Both the position numbers and the translations under genes were made by a program. DNA of 64,000 bases from the NCBI GenBank assembly GCA_035222895.1, contig JAVYIG010001029.1:1-64000 (forward strand). Direction: 5' to 3'. How positions within the stretch are numbered: the stretch's first letter is position 1; the number at the start of each line of letters is the position of its first letter. This DNA is from Strongylocentrotus droebachiensis (taxonomy: Eukaryota > Echinodermata > Echinoidea > Camarodonta > Strongylocentrotidae). Shown in pieces: positions 1 to 9,025 of this stretch. Under the pieces are notes generated by a model. It did no database searches. It saw only the letters and a program-made list of their open reading frames with translations, and had not been told where the DNA came from.

Positions 1-600
1 CCATCAACTCAGGCATAAACTTATCAATCAAATCAATCATCTATCAGTCACTTATCAGTCAATCAATCCATGATGTACATGTACAAACCATGTAGTCCAT
101 CAATTAATCAATCACTGATCAGTCAATCAATGTAACAATCGATCAATGATTTAGTCAATCGATGATCAGTCAATCTATCAATGATTAAGTCAATAAATAA
201 ATGATTTAGTCAATCAATTATCAATCACTGATCAGTCAATCAATCAAAGACTTAGTCAATCAATCACTGATCAGTCGGAGTCGGGCCAACTCGGACCAGG
301 GGACAACTCGGCCCAGATGCAAAAACGGTCATTTTTTGCATGTTTAGGTTTAGGGTTAGGTTTAGGGTTAGAGTTAGGGTTAAAGTTAGGGTAACAGTTT
401 TTGCAGCTGGGCCGAGTTGTCCCCTGGTCCGAGTTAGCCCGGATCCGATCAGTCAATGAATGATTTAGTCAATCAATTATCAATCACTGATCAGTCAATC
501 AATCAAAGACTTAGTCAATCAATCACTGATCAGTCAATGATTTCGTCAATCAATTATCAGTCAATCAATCAAGCAATCTCTTAACAGTCGATATCAACAT
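1..600. repeat. Degenerate TCAA/GATCAGTCAATC simple-sequence array
   Basis: Nearly all of this stretch is built from TCAATCAATC and GATCAGTCAATCAATC variants. It is interrupted by a fold-back element at 277-446. Confidence 0.85.
277..446. mobile_element. Fold-back (MITE-like) element with TTAGGG-like core
   Basis: About 50-bp terminal inverted repeats with roughly four mismatches (for example AACTCGGACCAGGGGACAAC on the left, and its complement on the right) enclose a core of GTTTAGGG, GGTTAGG and AGTTAGGG repeats. Flanking GATCAGTC (269-276, 447-454) looks like an 8-bp target duplication, but the host array itself contains that word many times. Confidence 0.8.
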
Positions 601-1411
601 GTGTTATTATCTCATCTTTCCATACATCATCAACTCACCATCCATCGCGCGCAGCGCCACGGCAATCGCCATGCTGAAATTCAGTGCCAAGTCATAACTC
701 AGTTCAGCCACGCAACAGCGGGCCGAGCGATTGCGAGACGGGCTAGTTCGGGGTAAATATCCACGACAGTTCCGATAAGGAAAATTATTGCAGCAGAAAA
801 GGACACCACCGTATGTTACACACTCTTAACATATTTCTACTTCATGAAAAAACGTTTCAGTAATCAACCTGACAAAAAAGTACCTTCGTTTCACTGTTGA
901 TATTCACTTTGACGTTTCCTGCATTAAAGAAACAAGCAAGTGAACGAATTTCGTTGCGTTGTTCTGCCATTTTTTAGCTTTACGTTTGCCAGCTCAGCTA
1001 CAATACGGGTGAAGATGGCTCTCTAATGTACGGACAGTAGACTGGGGAGTTGTTAGCGCTGCCAATATAATGAACGTTCAATATACAATGATCTTCTAAA
1101 TGATTCAATCATTTGACGATTTTTTTTGTTTTTGTTTTGTTTGGGGGGGGGGGGGATAGGTCGGTGGTAATTGATTTACATGTGCTTTAAAAAACGAAAT
1201 GTTACCAAGCAGCAGATAGTGTGGGAGTTCCTAAAGGAGCAATACTTTTTGTTTTGCCCCCGAAAATTTAAAAAATTGAACCCCCCTTAAGCACCAGGGG
1301 AGGGGGCCCGTCTCTAAATAAAGGTAACATTGTTTTCCCTGTTTTTTCCCGTAACGGAAGTGCATGACTATCCCCTTACAGGTTAACAAATTACATCCTT
1401 AGCAAAACAAC
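601..1411. other. Unassigned 5' flank; one possible minus-strand first exon
   Basis: Mostly unrecognised sequence with a CpG-containing stretch at 640-770 and a poly-G run at 1142-1155. Only a weak minus-strand ATG plus donor candidate (970 to 884) was seen; it is described under findings. Confidence 0.4.
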
Positions 1412-1651
1412 GGTATAAAAACAAGCAATATACCTTTTCCACACTTCACTTTTCTACAATATTTACTTGTACAGTTTGAAGAATTATGCGAGGTATAAAA
1501 ACAAGCAATATACCTTTTTCACACTTCACTTTTCTACAATATTTACTTGTACAGTTTGAAGAATTATGCGAGGTATAAAAACAAGCAATATACCTTTTTC
1601 ACACTTCACTTTTCTACAATATTTACTTGTACAGTTTGAAGAATTATGCGA
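1412..1651. repeat. Three tandem 80-bp units
   Basis: GGTATAAAAACAAGCAATAT starts units at 1412, 1492 and 1572, each ending GAAGAATTATGCGA. The copies are almost identical, so the amplification is recent. Confidence 0.95.
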
Positions 1652-1759
1652 GGGAGCGTAGTGAGAAGATTTTTGCACTTTTATTCGTATAAACGCTGCA
1701 CTCAAAGGCCGTCCAGAGCCTTCAAGTTTATTGCAGTCTTTAGTCAGTATTTGCTATAC

Positions 1760-2030
1760 ACTTTTTTTTTGCACGTTACAAATTTTGAGGGGGGGGGACG
1801 TGTCCCCTCTCCCCCCCCCCCCCCGTCCCACCCCCCCCCCCCCCCCCGGGATCACCGCCCCTGCCTATCTGTGTAATGTAAATGTTAGGCAGCAGGCGCG
1901 GATCCAGGATTTCTTAGGGGGGGGGGGGCCCAAATTTGAAATTATGCGAGCCAAATATTGGTAAGTATAATGGTGACCAACACAGACGTAATGCGGGGGG
2001 GGGGGGGGGTCGGTGCAGGGAGGGGCGAGT
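1760..2030. repeat. Poly-G/poly-C rich low-complexity block
   Basis: Runs of G and C (1790-1850, 1916-1929, 1995-2008) flank GGCGCGGATCCAGGATTTCT, a dispersed-repeat end; its complement-like form recurs at 7676-7690. Confidence 0.7.
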
Positions 2031-2800
2031 TTCCCCCACCCTCCGCCGCAAAACGCGGAAGCATTGACGTCTCATTAAATAATTAGAGAAAGAAGACGAT
2101 TCGTTGTACCGTTCTCGAAAATAATTCTCGTGTAAATTAAGTTTTTCTCCTCCCGCGCGAAGCGCGGAAAATTTTCGATTTATTAAACTATTAGAGAAAG
2201 AAGACGATTCGTTGTAGAGTTCTCGACTCTTAATCCTCGTCTGAATTCAGTTCCCCCCCCCCTCCCGCGCGAAGCGCGGAAGCTTTTAAGTTTCCTTAAA
2301 TCATGAAAGAAAGAAGACGATTCGTTGTACAGTTCTCGGAAAATAATTCTCGTCTGAATTAAGTTCTGAATTAAAATTTTACCATTTATTAAACTATTAG
2401 AGAAAGAAGACGATTCGTTGTACCGTTCTCGACTCTTAATCCTTGTCTAAATTCAATCCCACACCCCCTCCCCCTCCTGCGCGAAGCGCGGAAGCTTTGA
2501 CGTTTCATTAAACTATTAAAGTAAGAAGACGATTCGTTGTACCATTCTTGACTCTTAATCCATGTCTGAATTCAGTCCCCCCCCCCCCCCCCCCTCCATC
2601 CCGCGCGAAGCGCGGAAGCTTTTACGTTTCATTAAATCATTAAAGATTCGTGTAACCGTTCTCGCCTCTGAATCCTCGTCTGAATTCAGGTTTTCCCCCT
2701 CCCTCCGGAATCTTTGACGTTTCATAAGATTATGAGAGAAAGAAGACGATTCGCTGTACCGTTCTTGATTCTTAATCCTTGTCTGAATTTCAAAGATGTT
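2030..2800. repeat. ~110-bp tandem repeat with CCGCGCGAAGCGCGG hairpin
   Basis: Six to seven degenerate units carry GAAAGAAGACGATTCGTTGT, a TTCTCGACTCTTAATCC-like segment, GTCTGAATTCAG and a C-rich tract, then the short perfect hairpin CCGCGC-GAA-GCGCGG (near 2153, 2265, 2477, 2600; degenerate near 2047). Confidence 0.88.
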
Positions 2801-2859
2801 TTTTGTCTGCTCTTTTTCTTCCTATGCCCCCCCCCCCCCGGCTACGTGCCTGCGCTCAG

Positions 2860-3262
2860 ATAAACACATTTTGATACTTGTCCGACCCCGCAAGCTCAGG
2901 GGTTTAAGGCAATAAATTACGGTCAGATAAGCATTCAGGGTCCCGCCTTAGGGCCCCTGGTGGGGTCGAGGCGGCGGAGCCGGCCCCGAAAACTCAGGGG
3001 TTTATGGCGTTTAATTAAGGTCAGATGAGCATATTTTTTGTATACCTTATTATTATGTGACACTGGCAAGACACTATTGGCGTGGGATACAGGGGGCAGA
3101 GCCCCCAAAAATCAGGGGTTTTAGGCATTAAATTACCGTCAGATGAGCATCTAAGGGCCCGACGTAGGGCCCTAGGTGGAATCCAGGGGGCAGAGCCCCC
3201 GGAAGCTTAGGGGTTTTAGGCATTTAATCACGGTCAGATGAGCATATTTTGATACCTCATTA
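2860..3262. repeat. ~120-bp degenerate direct repeats (AGGGGTTT..GGTCAGATGAGCAT)
   Basis: Four units share CTCAGGGGTTTA..GGCATTAAATTACGGTCAGATGAGCAT with CCCCTGGTGG or GGGGGCAGAGCCCCC segments between them. Confidence 0.75.
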
Positions 3263-3267
3263 TTTGT

Positions 3268-3675
3268 TAACACTGACAGTTAACTATTCTTTCTTTCTTG
3301 CTCTCATTCTATTTTATTTCTCTTTAATATACTTTTTCAAAAAAAGTGTGGGGGGGGGGAGATCGAGGCTCCCGATCCCCGCCGTACCTCGGGCCCTGAC
3401 ATGAAGGAATCTCAAGAATCATATTCTTGCCTGGCTGTAAATTTAGGAATTTGTCATTTTCCCAACAAACACATACAAACGTATAATTTACTAAAATGTG
3501 AGGAAAAATCTCGGAAATAATGTTATTTCAGCATTATTTGTAATCCACCGTTGTGGAATTAGAAATAAACCACGTTTGAATTTGATTTCCTCCACTGGCA
3601 GTTAACTATTCTTTCTTTCTTGCTCTCATTCTATTTTATTTCTCTTTAATATACTTTTTCAAAAAAGTGTGGGGG
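3268..3675. repeat. Partial direct duplication: X (3268-3350), Y (3355-3592), X' (3595-3675)
   Basis: X and X' are nearly identical (GTTAACTATTCTTTCTTTCT to TTTTTCAAAAAAGTGTGGGG). Y, starting ATCGAGGCTCCCGATCCCC, recurs at 7151-7388 on the far side of the 3.46-kb element. The order X-Y-X'-[element]-Y' implies that the element inserted into the second unit of an XY duplication. Confidence 0.85.
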
Positions 3676-4033
3676 GGAGGTGGGGGGGGGGGGTGTTACA
3701 CCCACAAATGTAATAACTCCCACAAATGTAATAACGCCCACAAATGTAATAACACTTTACCCACAAATGTAACAACACCCACAAATGTAATAACACTTTA
3801 CCCACAAATGTAATAATTTCACCCACAAATGTAATAACCACTTTACCCACAAATGTAATAATTTGAATCACCCACAAATGTAATAATGACTTTACCCACA
3901 AATGTAATAAATTTGAAGTGATATTTTGAATCACCCACAAATGTAATAATGACTTTACCCACAAATGTAATAAATTTGAAGTGATATTTTGTCGAATTTG
4001 TTCAAAACTAAAACCCTGTAATAAAGCATGGGT

Positions 4034-4540
4034 ATAGCTAACTACCACCTAGCTAACTACCCCCGGACATCTACCCCAGTCAACTACCCCCTCCCCGGAC
4101 ATCTATCCCCGGACATCTTACCCCCATCCAACTACCCCTCCCCCTGGACAACTAACTCCCCCTCCAACTACCCCCCCCCCCCCCCGGACATCTACCCCCA
4201 AGCAAATTAAGGTAGTTGGGGTAGTTGCCTGGCGTAGTTGGATGGGGGTAGATGTCCGGGGGTAGTTTTCAGGGTGGGGGTAGTTGGCTGGGGGTAGTTG
4301 GAAGGGGATAGTTGGATTGGGGGGGAGGGAATGTCCGGGGGTATTTGACGGGGGGGGGGGGGTAGATGTCTGGGGGTAGTTGCCCGGGGATAGATGTCCG
4401 GGGGGTTCTTGACTTGGGGTAGATGTCCGGGGGGGTATTGTCCGGGGTAGATGTCCAGGGGTAGTTAGCTGGGGGGGGGGGGGTTATCATTCTAGGGGGT
4501 AGTTAGCTGGGGGTAGTTGGCAGGAGGGTAGGTGTCCTAG
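4034..4540. repeat. Inverted minisatellite: (ACTACCCCC/GGACATCTACCCC) facing its complement
   Basis: The left half (4034-4206) is C-rich, with GGACATCTACCCC and CAACTACCCCC words. The right half (4209-4540) carries the complementary GGGGGTAGATGTCC and GGGGTAGTTG words, forming a palindromic array inside the larger element. Confidence 0.88.
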
Positions 4541-6329
4541 ATTCTCGATTAGAGATTATGTCTGACATTTCTTTCGGGGGAGTCCCCTCTCTTGTGGTTG
4601 TAGCTCCATGGTAATGAGCAGTGTCAGAACACTAAAGTTACAACAAAGTTATTTCGATTAGGATAAACTTTAGTTTTTGCTGTGTTTAAAAGATCTTCAT
4701 TGAAAAAGATCGCACAACCAAAAACAAACTAACAATTATGCATTAAACGGGTTAATCCTCACGTAGTATATTACAGACCAATCATGTGTGATTCTTTGTC
4801 TACACTATAAGTGTATAAACCGTTGTAAAGAAAATTTATGTGTCATATGAGTGAACTATATATCATAAAATATGTTATCTCAGTGTTAAAGCAAATATCT
4901 GGAAACTACATGCCTCTATTGCTTTTTAAAATCACTAACATACTCATGTATTTATAATCCTTATACAAGTGTATGGTTTGTTTTGCATTTATGTCTTTAA
5001 TCAGATTTCTGTTTAAGGTTGAAAAATGGCTCAAAAGTGGCAAACGCCAAACTCTTCAACAGAGATCAGGTAAAGGTTGTTAATATTCTGTATCTCATTG
5101 TATAATTAAAAGAATTATTTCCTTTTGATCAGTCATACTTCATTTCAACTCCGTCTACTCTTAAAGCATCTGAAAAGTATTACTGAACAACTTTTGGAGT
5201 TGTACGTGTTAAGTAGTTTTATATGGACGAATACTAAGTTACAGAAAGCCAGGTATTTTAGTATTTCGGCATCTTGTTCTCTTGTTTTTCCTAGCTTAGA
5301 AGAATTGTCACGTGTTAGGTTGTTTGCGTTTTATATCAAGTTCAGTTGATGTTATCAGGTTCAATATTGCCCAAATTATAACCTTGTTTGCTTGTAAAAG
5401 ACATGTGAGTTACTCCACCTTTTTATACGTAATAATTATTTTGGTTCTGTTACCGTCTGTATATTAATGAAACAACCTCTTCATTCGTTTGGAATAAAAT
5501 ACTTTCTATCTTACAAAATCTATGTATCCATCATTGCATTTAATACTATAAAACCATAACCTCTGCAATTTACTCACATTGATTGAGAGAGTATATAGAT
5601 ATTTTATCAGTCAAAGGGTTCTGCAATCGTTCATTCAAAACATGCAAATATGTTTCGCGCGATCTCGTTATACAGCTATTTATGATTTGTTATATGAAAG
5701 TATGCGTTGTTATTTGCTTGTTAACCGATTATCATTTCAGACTTGTTCTTGTTTATATAGCTGCTTGAGTGTTTCAGAAGTAGGGAAAACTGTAATATAA
5801 ATGTGTTTTGTTTGTATTTGCCTTTGAATAAATTTCGTTCTCATGAATTCACACCGTGTACCGCGTACCAATTGGTAGTCTTCAGTATAAGTAATTGATA
5901 TGTTCATCACATGAAGAAAGGTAATTCATTCACGCACTCATGAAAATATAACATCGCAATCCAACGTTTTAATGTCACTAATAGCGTACATATATATATA
6001 TATAAATATATGTTACATATCGTGAACATATTTCATAATCACATGCATAAAACAATCAGCGTCAATATTCAAATACATTTAAGGTCACTTATTCAATTAA
6101 TTTTTTTTCTACGAACATTGAATTTCAGGATATTTGTGGGCGTTAGAATATTTACATGATTAAGAAATCGTCGACGGTCAACGAACCATCGAATCGGTCC
6201 CTCCTCTGTGTGTTATATATATGGACCATTTTGACTGATTCGTCAGTTCGTGTGACCGCCGACCAATCATTTATTTGTGACGTGTTGTATCCACATATGT
6301 AATAATGTAATTTATTTTTAAATGGAAAA
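4541..6329. other. AT-rich interior of the TIR element, no gene recognised
   Basis: Open frames here are at most 74 codons with no family resemblance. One short segment (5026-5070) has an ATG in a fair context followed by a donor-like GTAAAG, but is too small to call. Confidence 0.5.
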
Positions 6330-6893
6330 AAAGAGGAATAAGATGGTGGGTCTTAGTTTCGAAGATTTGTTTAAATTTCTATTTCCTTTGAAATAACCGG
6401 GTCTGGAGGAAAGACTACGCTCTATACCCATGTTATTCCACAGGAATGAGATGGTGAGGTGTTAGTTTGAAGATTTTTTATTTTTTTTTAAATAACCGAG
6501 TCTGAAGTAAAGACTACGTTCTCATCCCATGCTTTATAGATGGAGGGGTCTTAGTTTAAAAGGTTTTTTTGTTGTTTTGTTTTTGTTTTGTTTTGTTTTT
6601 TGTTTGTTTTTTAACTTTTGAAAAACCGGGTCTGGAGGAAAGACTACGCTCAATACTTATGTTCTTCCACAGGAATAAGATGATGGGGTCTTAGTTTTGA
6701 AGATTTTTAAAAAGTTTTGAAATAACCGGGTCTGGAAGAAAAACTACGCTCTAAACCCATGCTCTATTAGCGGGTCTTAGTTTGGAAGATGGTGGGGTCT
6801 TAGTTTTGAAGATTTTTTTTTATTTTTTAAATAACTGGGTCTGGAGCAAAGACTGCGCGCTATACCCATGCTTTATTACAGGGTTTTAGTTTT
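6330..6893. repeat. Five ~115-bp degenerate direct repeats
   Basis: Each unit carries GGGGTCTTAGTTT..GAAGATTTTT, AAATAACCGGGTCTGGAGGA, AAGACTACGCTCTATACCC and ATG(C/T)TTTATT. The last unit runs into the right inverted-repeat arm. Confidence 0.85.
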
Positions 6894-7150
6894 AAATTCG
6901 ACAAAATATCCCTTCAAATTTATTACATTTGTGGGTAAAGTCATTATTACATTTGTGGGTGATTCAAAATATCACTCCAAATTTATTACATTTGTGGGTA
7001 AAGTGGTTATTACATTTGTGGGTGAAATTATTACATTTGTGGGTAAAGTGTTATTACATTTGTGGGAGTTGTTACATTTGTGGGTAAAGTGTTATTACAT
7101 TTGTGGGCGTTATTACATTTGTGGGAGTTATTACATTTGTGGGTGTAACA

Positions 7151-7388
7151 GGGGGCTCGAGGCTCCCGATCCCCGCCGTACCTCGGGCCCTGACATGAAG
7201 GAATCTCAAGAATCATATTTCTTGCCTGGATGTAAATTTAGGAATTTGTCATTTTCCAACAAACACATACAAACGTATAATTTACTAAAATGTGAGGAAA
7301 AATCTCGGAAATAATGTCATTTCAGCATTATTTGTAATCCACCATTGTGGAATTAGAAATAAACCACGTTTGAATTTGATTTCCTCCA
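7151..7388. repeat. Y' copy of the block at 3355-3592
   Basis: CTCGAGGCTCCCGATCCCC to TTTGAATTTGATTTCCTCCA, almost identical to 3355-3592. Confidence 0.9.
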
Positions 7389-7690
7389 AGCCCCCCCCCC
7401 TCCCCCCCCTATCAGTACGTCAGTATCTCCTCTTTTCCTTTTTTTTCTTTCCCTTTCCTTCCTTCTCTCTTTTTTTTTTTTTGGAGGGGGGGGGGGGGGG
7501 GGGGTTAACAGCCTGCGAGGCAAGGCCCTTTCGGCCCGATCTCCTTCTTCCCCCTTTTCTTTTTTTCTTCCTCTTTTTCCTTCCCTTTCCCTTCTCTTCC
7601 TTCCTTCTCTCTCTTTTTTTTTTTTTTTTTTTTTGCGGGGGGGGGGGGGGGCAAGGCCCGCTCGCCCCCCCCCCCTGGATCCGCGCCTGG
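7389..7690. repeat. Poly-C, poly-T and poly-G low-complexity block
   Basis: Alternating pyrimidine tracts and G runs (7487-7504, 7636-7651), ending at CTGGATCCGCGCCTGG. The long open frames here come from homopolymers. Confidence 0.85.
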
Positions 7691-8140
7691 TTAGCAGTGT
7701 CCTAATATTCACATTATGAAAGGAAATCCGTTTACTTGCTAGACTTCACTGTCTGACACTATTGAGTGAGTGACTGCCTTTTGTTTCTTCTTTGGTAATA
7801 ACATACATAAAATGAGCTGTAAAGGTACGTATATGAGCATTTGTCTACATCAATAACCCACTTCTTGTAATGACCAAAATTAAACTGATTAAATCTTTCG
7901 CAGCCCAAAACGTACGACCATTCGGTACAATGGTCTGAAAATCATACTGTTACTAACTGTATTGGTATCACTTAAGTCGATTCGACAACTTATTAATAGT
8001 CGTTAGTTTCCCACTTAAAGACATTTTCAAGCCCCCTTTTTTTAGAGGGAAGTTCTAAATTAGTATTATCTTTCAAATGCCATTGGAATTTAACCTTTTC
8101 ATTTTTTGGGCCTGCAAATGGGACCTAATATATATGTACC
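7691..8140. mobile_element. 5'-truncated copy of the GGTACTATGTCCC TTAA-type MITE
   Basis: Matches 30362-30899 from TTAGCAGTGTCCT onward, including CTTGCTAGACTTCACTGTC and AGTTCTAAATTAGTATTATC. The right end is degraded (GGGACCTAATATATATGTAC). Confidence 0.85.
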
Positions 8141-8735
8141 TTTAAAAGACTTACTCTCGTAATAATGGAAATGCATACTTCTATAGGATACCTTTGCTAT
8201 AGAGGGGATGGATTTTATACATTCTCAGTGCTATACATGATCCCTAGGCCCTAAATTAACCCTAAATCGGTATTTACGCTTGATTGAATAAAAATGGTGT
8301 GGAAAGATTCCTTTTTTACTTCTTTCCCCCATGTTAATCTTCTCTTTTTTTCCCTTTCCTTTAATTTTCTTCTCTTTCCCCCTTATTTAGGGGTTTTATT
8401 CTTTTGTTGGGGGCGTCAAGGTTGCTGCAGACTCCAAAGTCTCCCCCTTGGCCCCCCAAAAAATCGCACACAACCAGTGCCCCAGTGACTGACATGTTTT
8501 CTTTCCCTTTTCTTTCCCCTTATTTTATTTATTCTATTCTATTATTATAGGTCTTTTCTCTCCTTTTATTTTCATTTCTTTTCATTTCTTTTATCGAGAT
8601 AAATATCTTTGATGATTAAATTCCACTGACTATAAACTGTAAAGATTAAAACTTGAGGCTTACTATAATTCCCTTCACTAACTTTTCTTTTCATTTCATT
8701 TTTCCTTTTTTTTTTTTTTTCTCTCTATATTATAG
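8141..8735. other. Immediate upstream region of TPR, pyrimidine-rich
   Basis: Contains repeated CTTTTC/TTTCCC-type tracts. No clear promoter element or reading frame was seen. Confidence 0.4.
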
Positions 8736-8856
8736 GCGCCTGTACGGGCTCAGCAAAGCCGTATTTTAACTGCAAATTGGCAATGCGAATATTGGCCTAA
8801 GACGCCGAGTCCCCTAAGTTCACGAAACGTGCAACACCATCCATGCAAGAGTCAAA
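8736..8856 (+). promoter_or_regulatory. Probable 5' UTR of TPR, possibly following a spliced leader exon
   Basis: A long pyrimidine tract (8700-8728) followed by TATTATAG at 8728-8735 resembles a 3' splice site, so the 121 bases before the TPR start may be the downstream part of a spliced 5' UTR. No TATA box or other core promoter element was convincing. An upstream ATG at 8843 in weak context opens a short out-of-frame uORF that overlaps the TPR start. Confidence 0.3.
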
Positions 8857-9025
8857 ATGGCGGGTGACTCCGAGAAATTCAAAGAACTTAATGCTGTATT
8901 GAGCGCTGAGGAGTTGACTTCGCTACCTGATGAGGGCAAGAGTAAAATAGAAAAATTGCTGGCTTCAAATACGACGTCGCTGAACACCTTGAAGACCAGC
9001 AATGAACGTCTCAAGATCAATTCAG
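8857..9025 (+). CDS. TPR: TPR exon 1 (residues 1-56)
   Basis: The start ATG at 8857 has a strong context (A at -3, G at +4) and is the first in-frame Met. The peptide contains EELTSLPDEGKSKIEKLL, which aligns with the N-terminal ELNKLP..QNKLEKFL motif of animal TPR. The exon ends in phase 1 with donor GTACGT. Confidence 0.92.

Larger units (their letters stand above)
3694..7150. mobile_element. 3.46-kb element with ~300-bp terminal inverted repeats of subterminal arrays
   Basis: It starts TGTTACACCCACAAATG and ends with the exact complement. Each end is an array of the word CCCACAAATGTAATAA, 12 copies at the left (3702-3975) and 10 at the right (6915-7145) in opposite orientation. The spacers (CTC, CGC, ACTTTA, TTTGAATCA) mirror each other, so the arms match for about 330 bp. 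The interior holds an inverted C-rich minisatellite (4034-4540), 1.8 kb of AT-rich sequence without a recognisable transposase, and ~115-bp direct repeats (6330-6890). It is probably a non-autonomous DNA transposon of a family I cannot name. Confidence 0.8.

Noticed and set aside
1..600. CRISPR-like regular repeats
   Set aside because: Degenerate TCAA simple sequence without spacer structure in a eukaryotic genome.
3659..4048. Minus-strand 129-codon frame with repeated HLWVKSLL
   Set aside because: It is a direct translation of the CCCACAAATGTAATAA array in the inverted-repeat arm.
5026..5070. Possible transposase start (ATG..GTAAAG) inside the 3.46-kb element
   Set aside because: Only 15 codons before the donor-like site and no recognisable continuation.
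7292..7712. Long frames on both strands (137 and 119 codons)
   Set aside because: They run through poly-C, poly-T and poly-G tracts; no protein-like composition.
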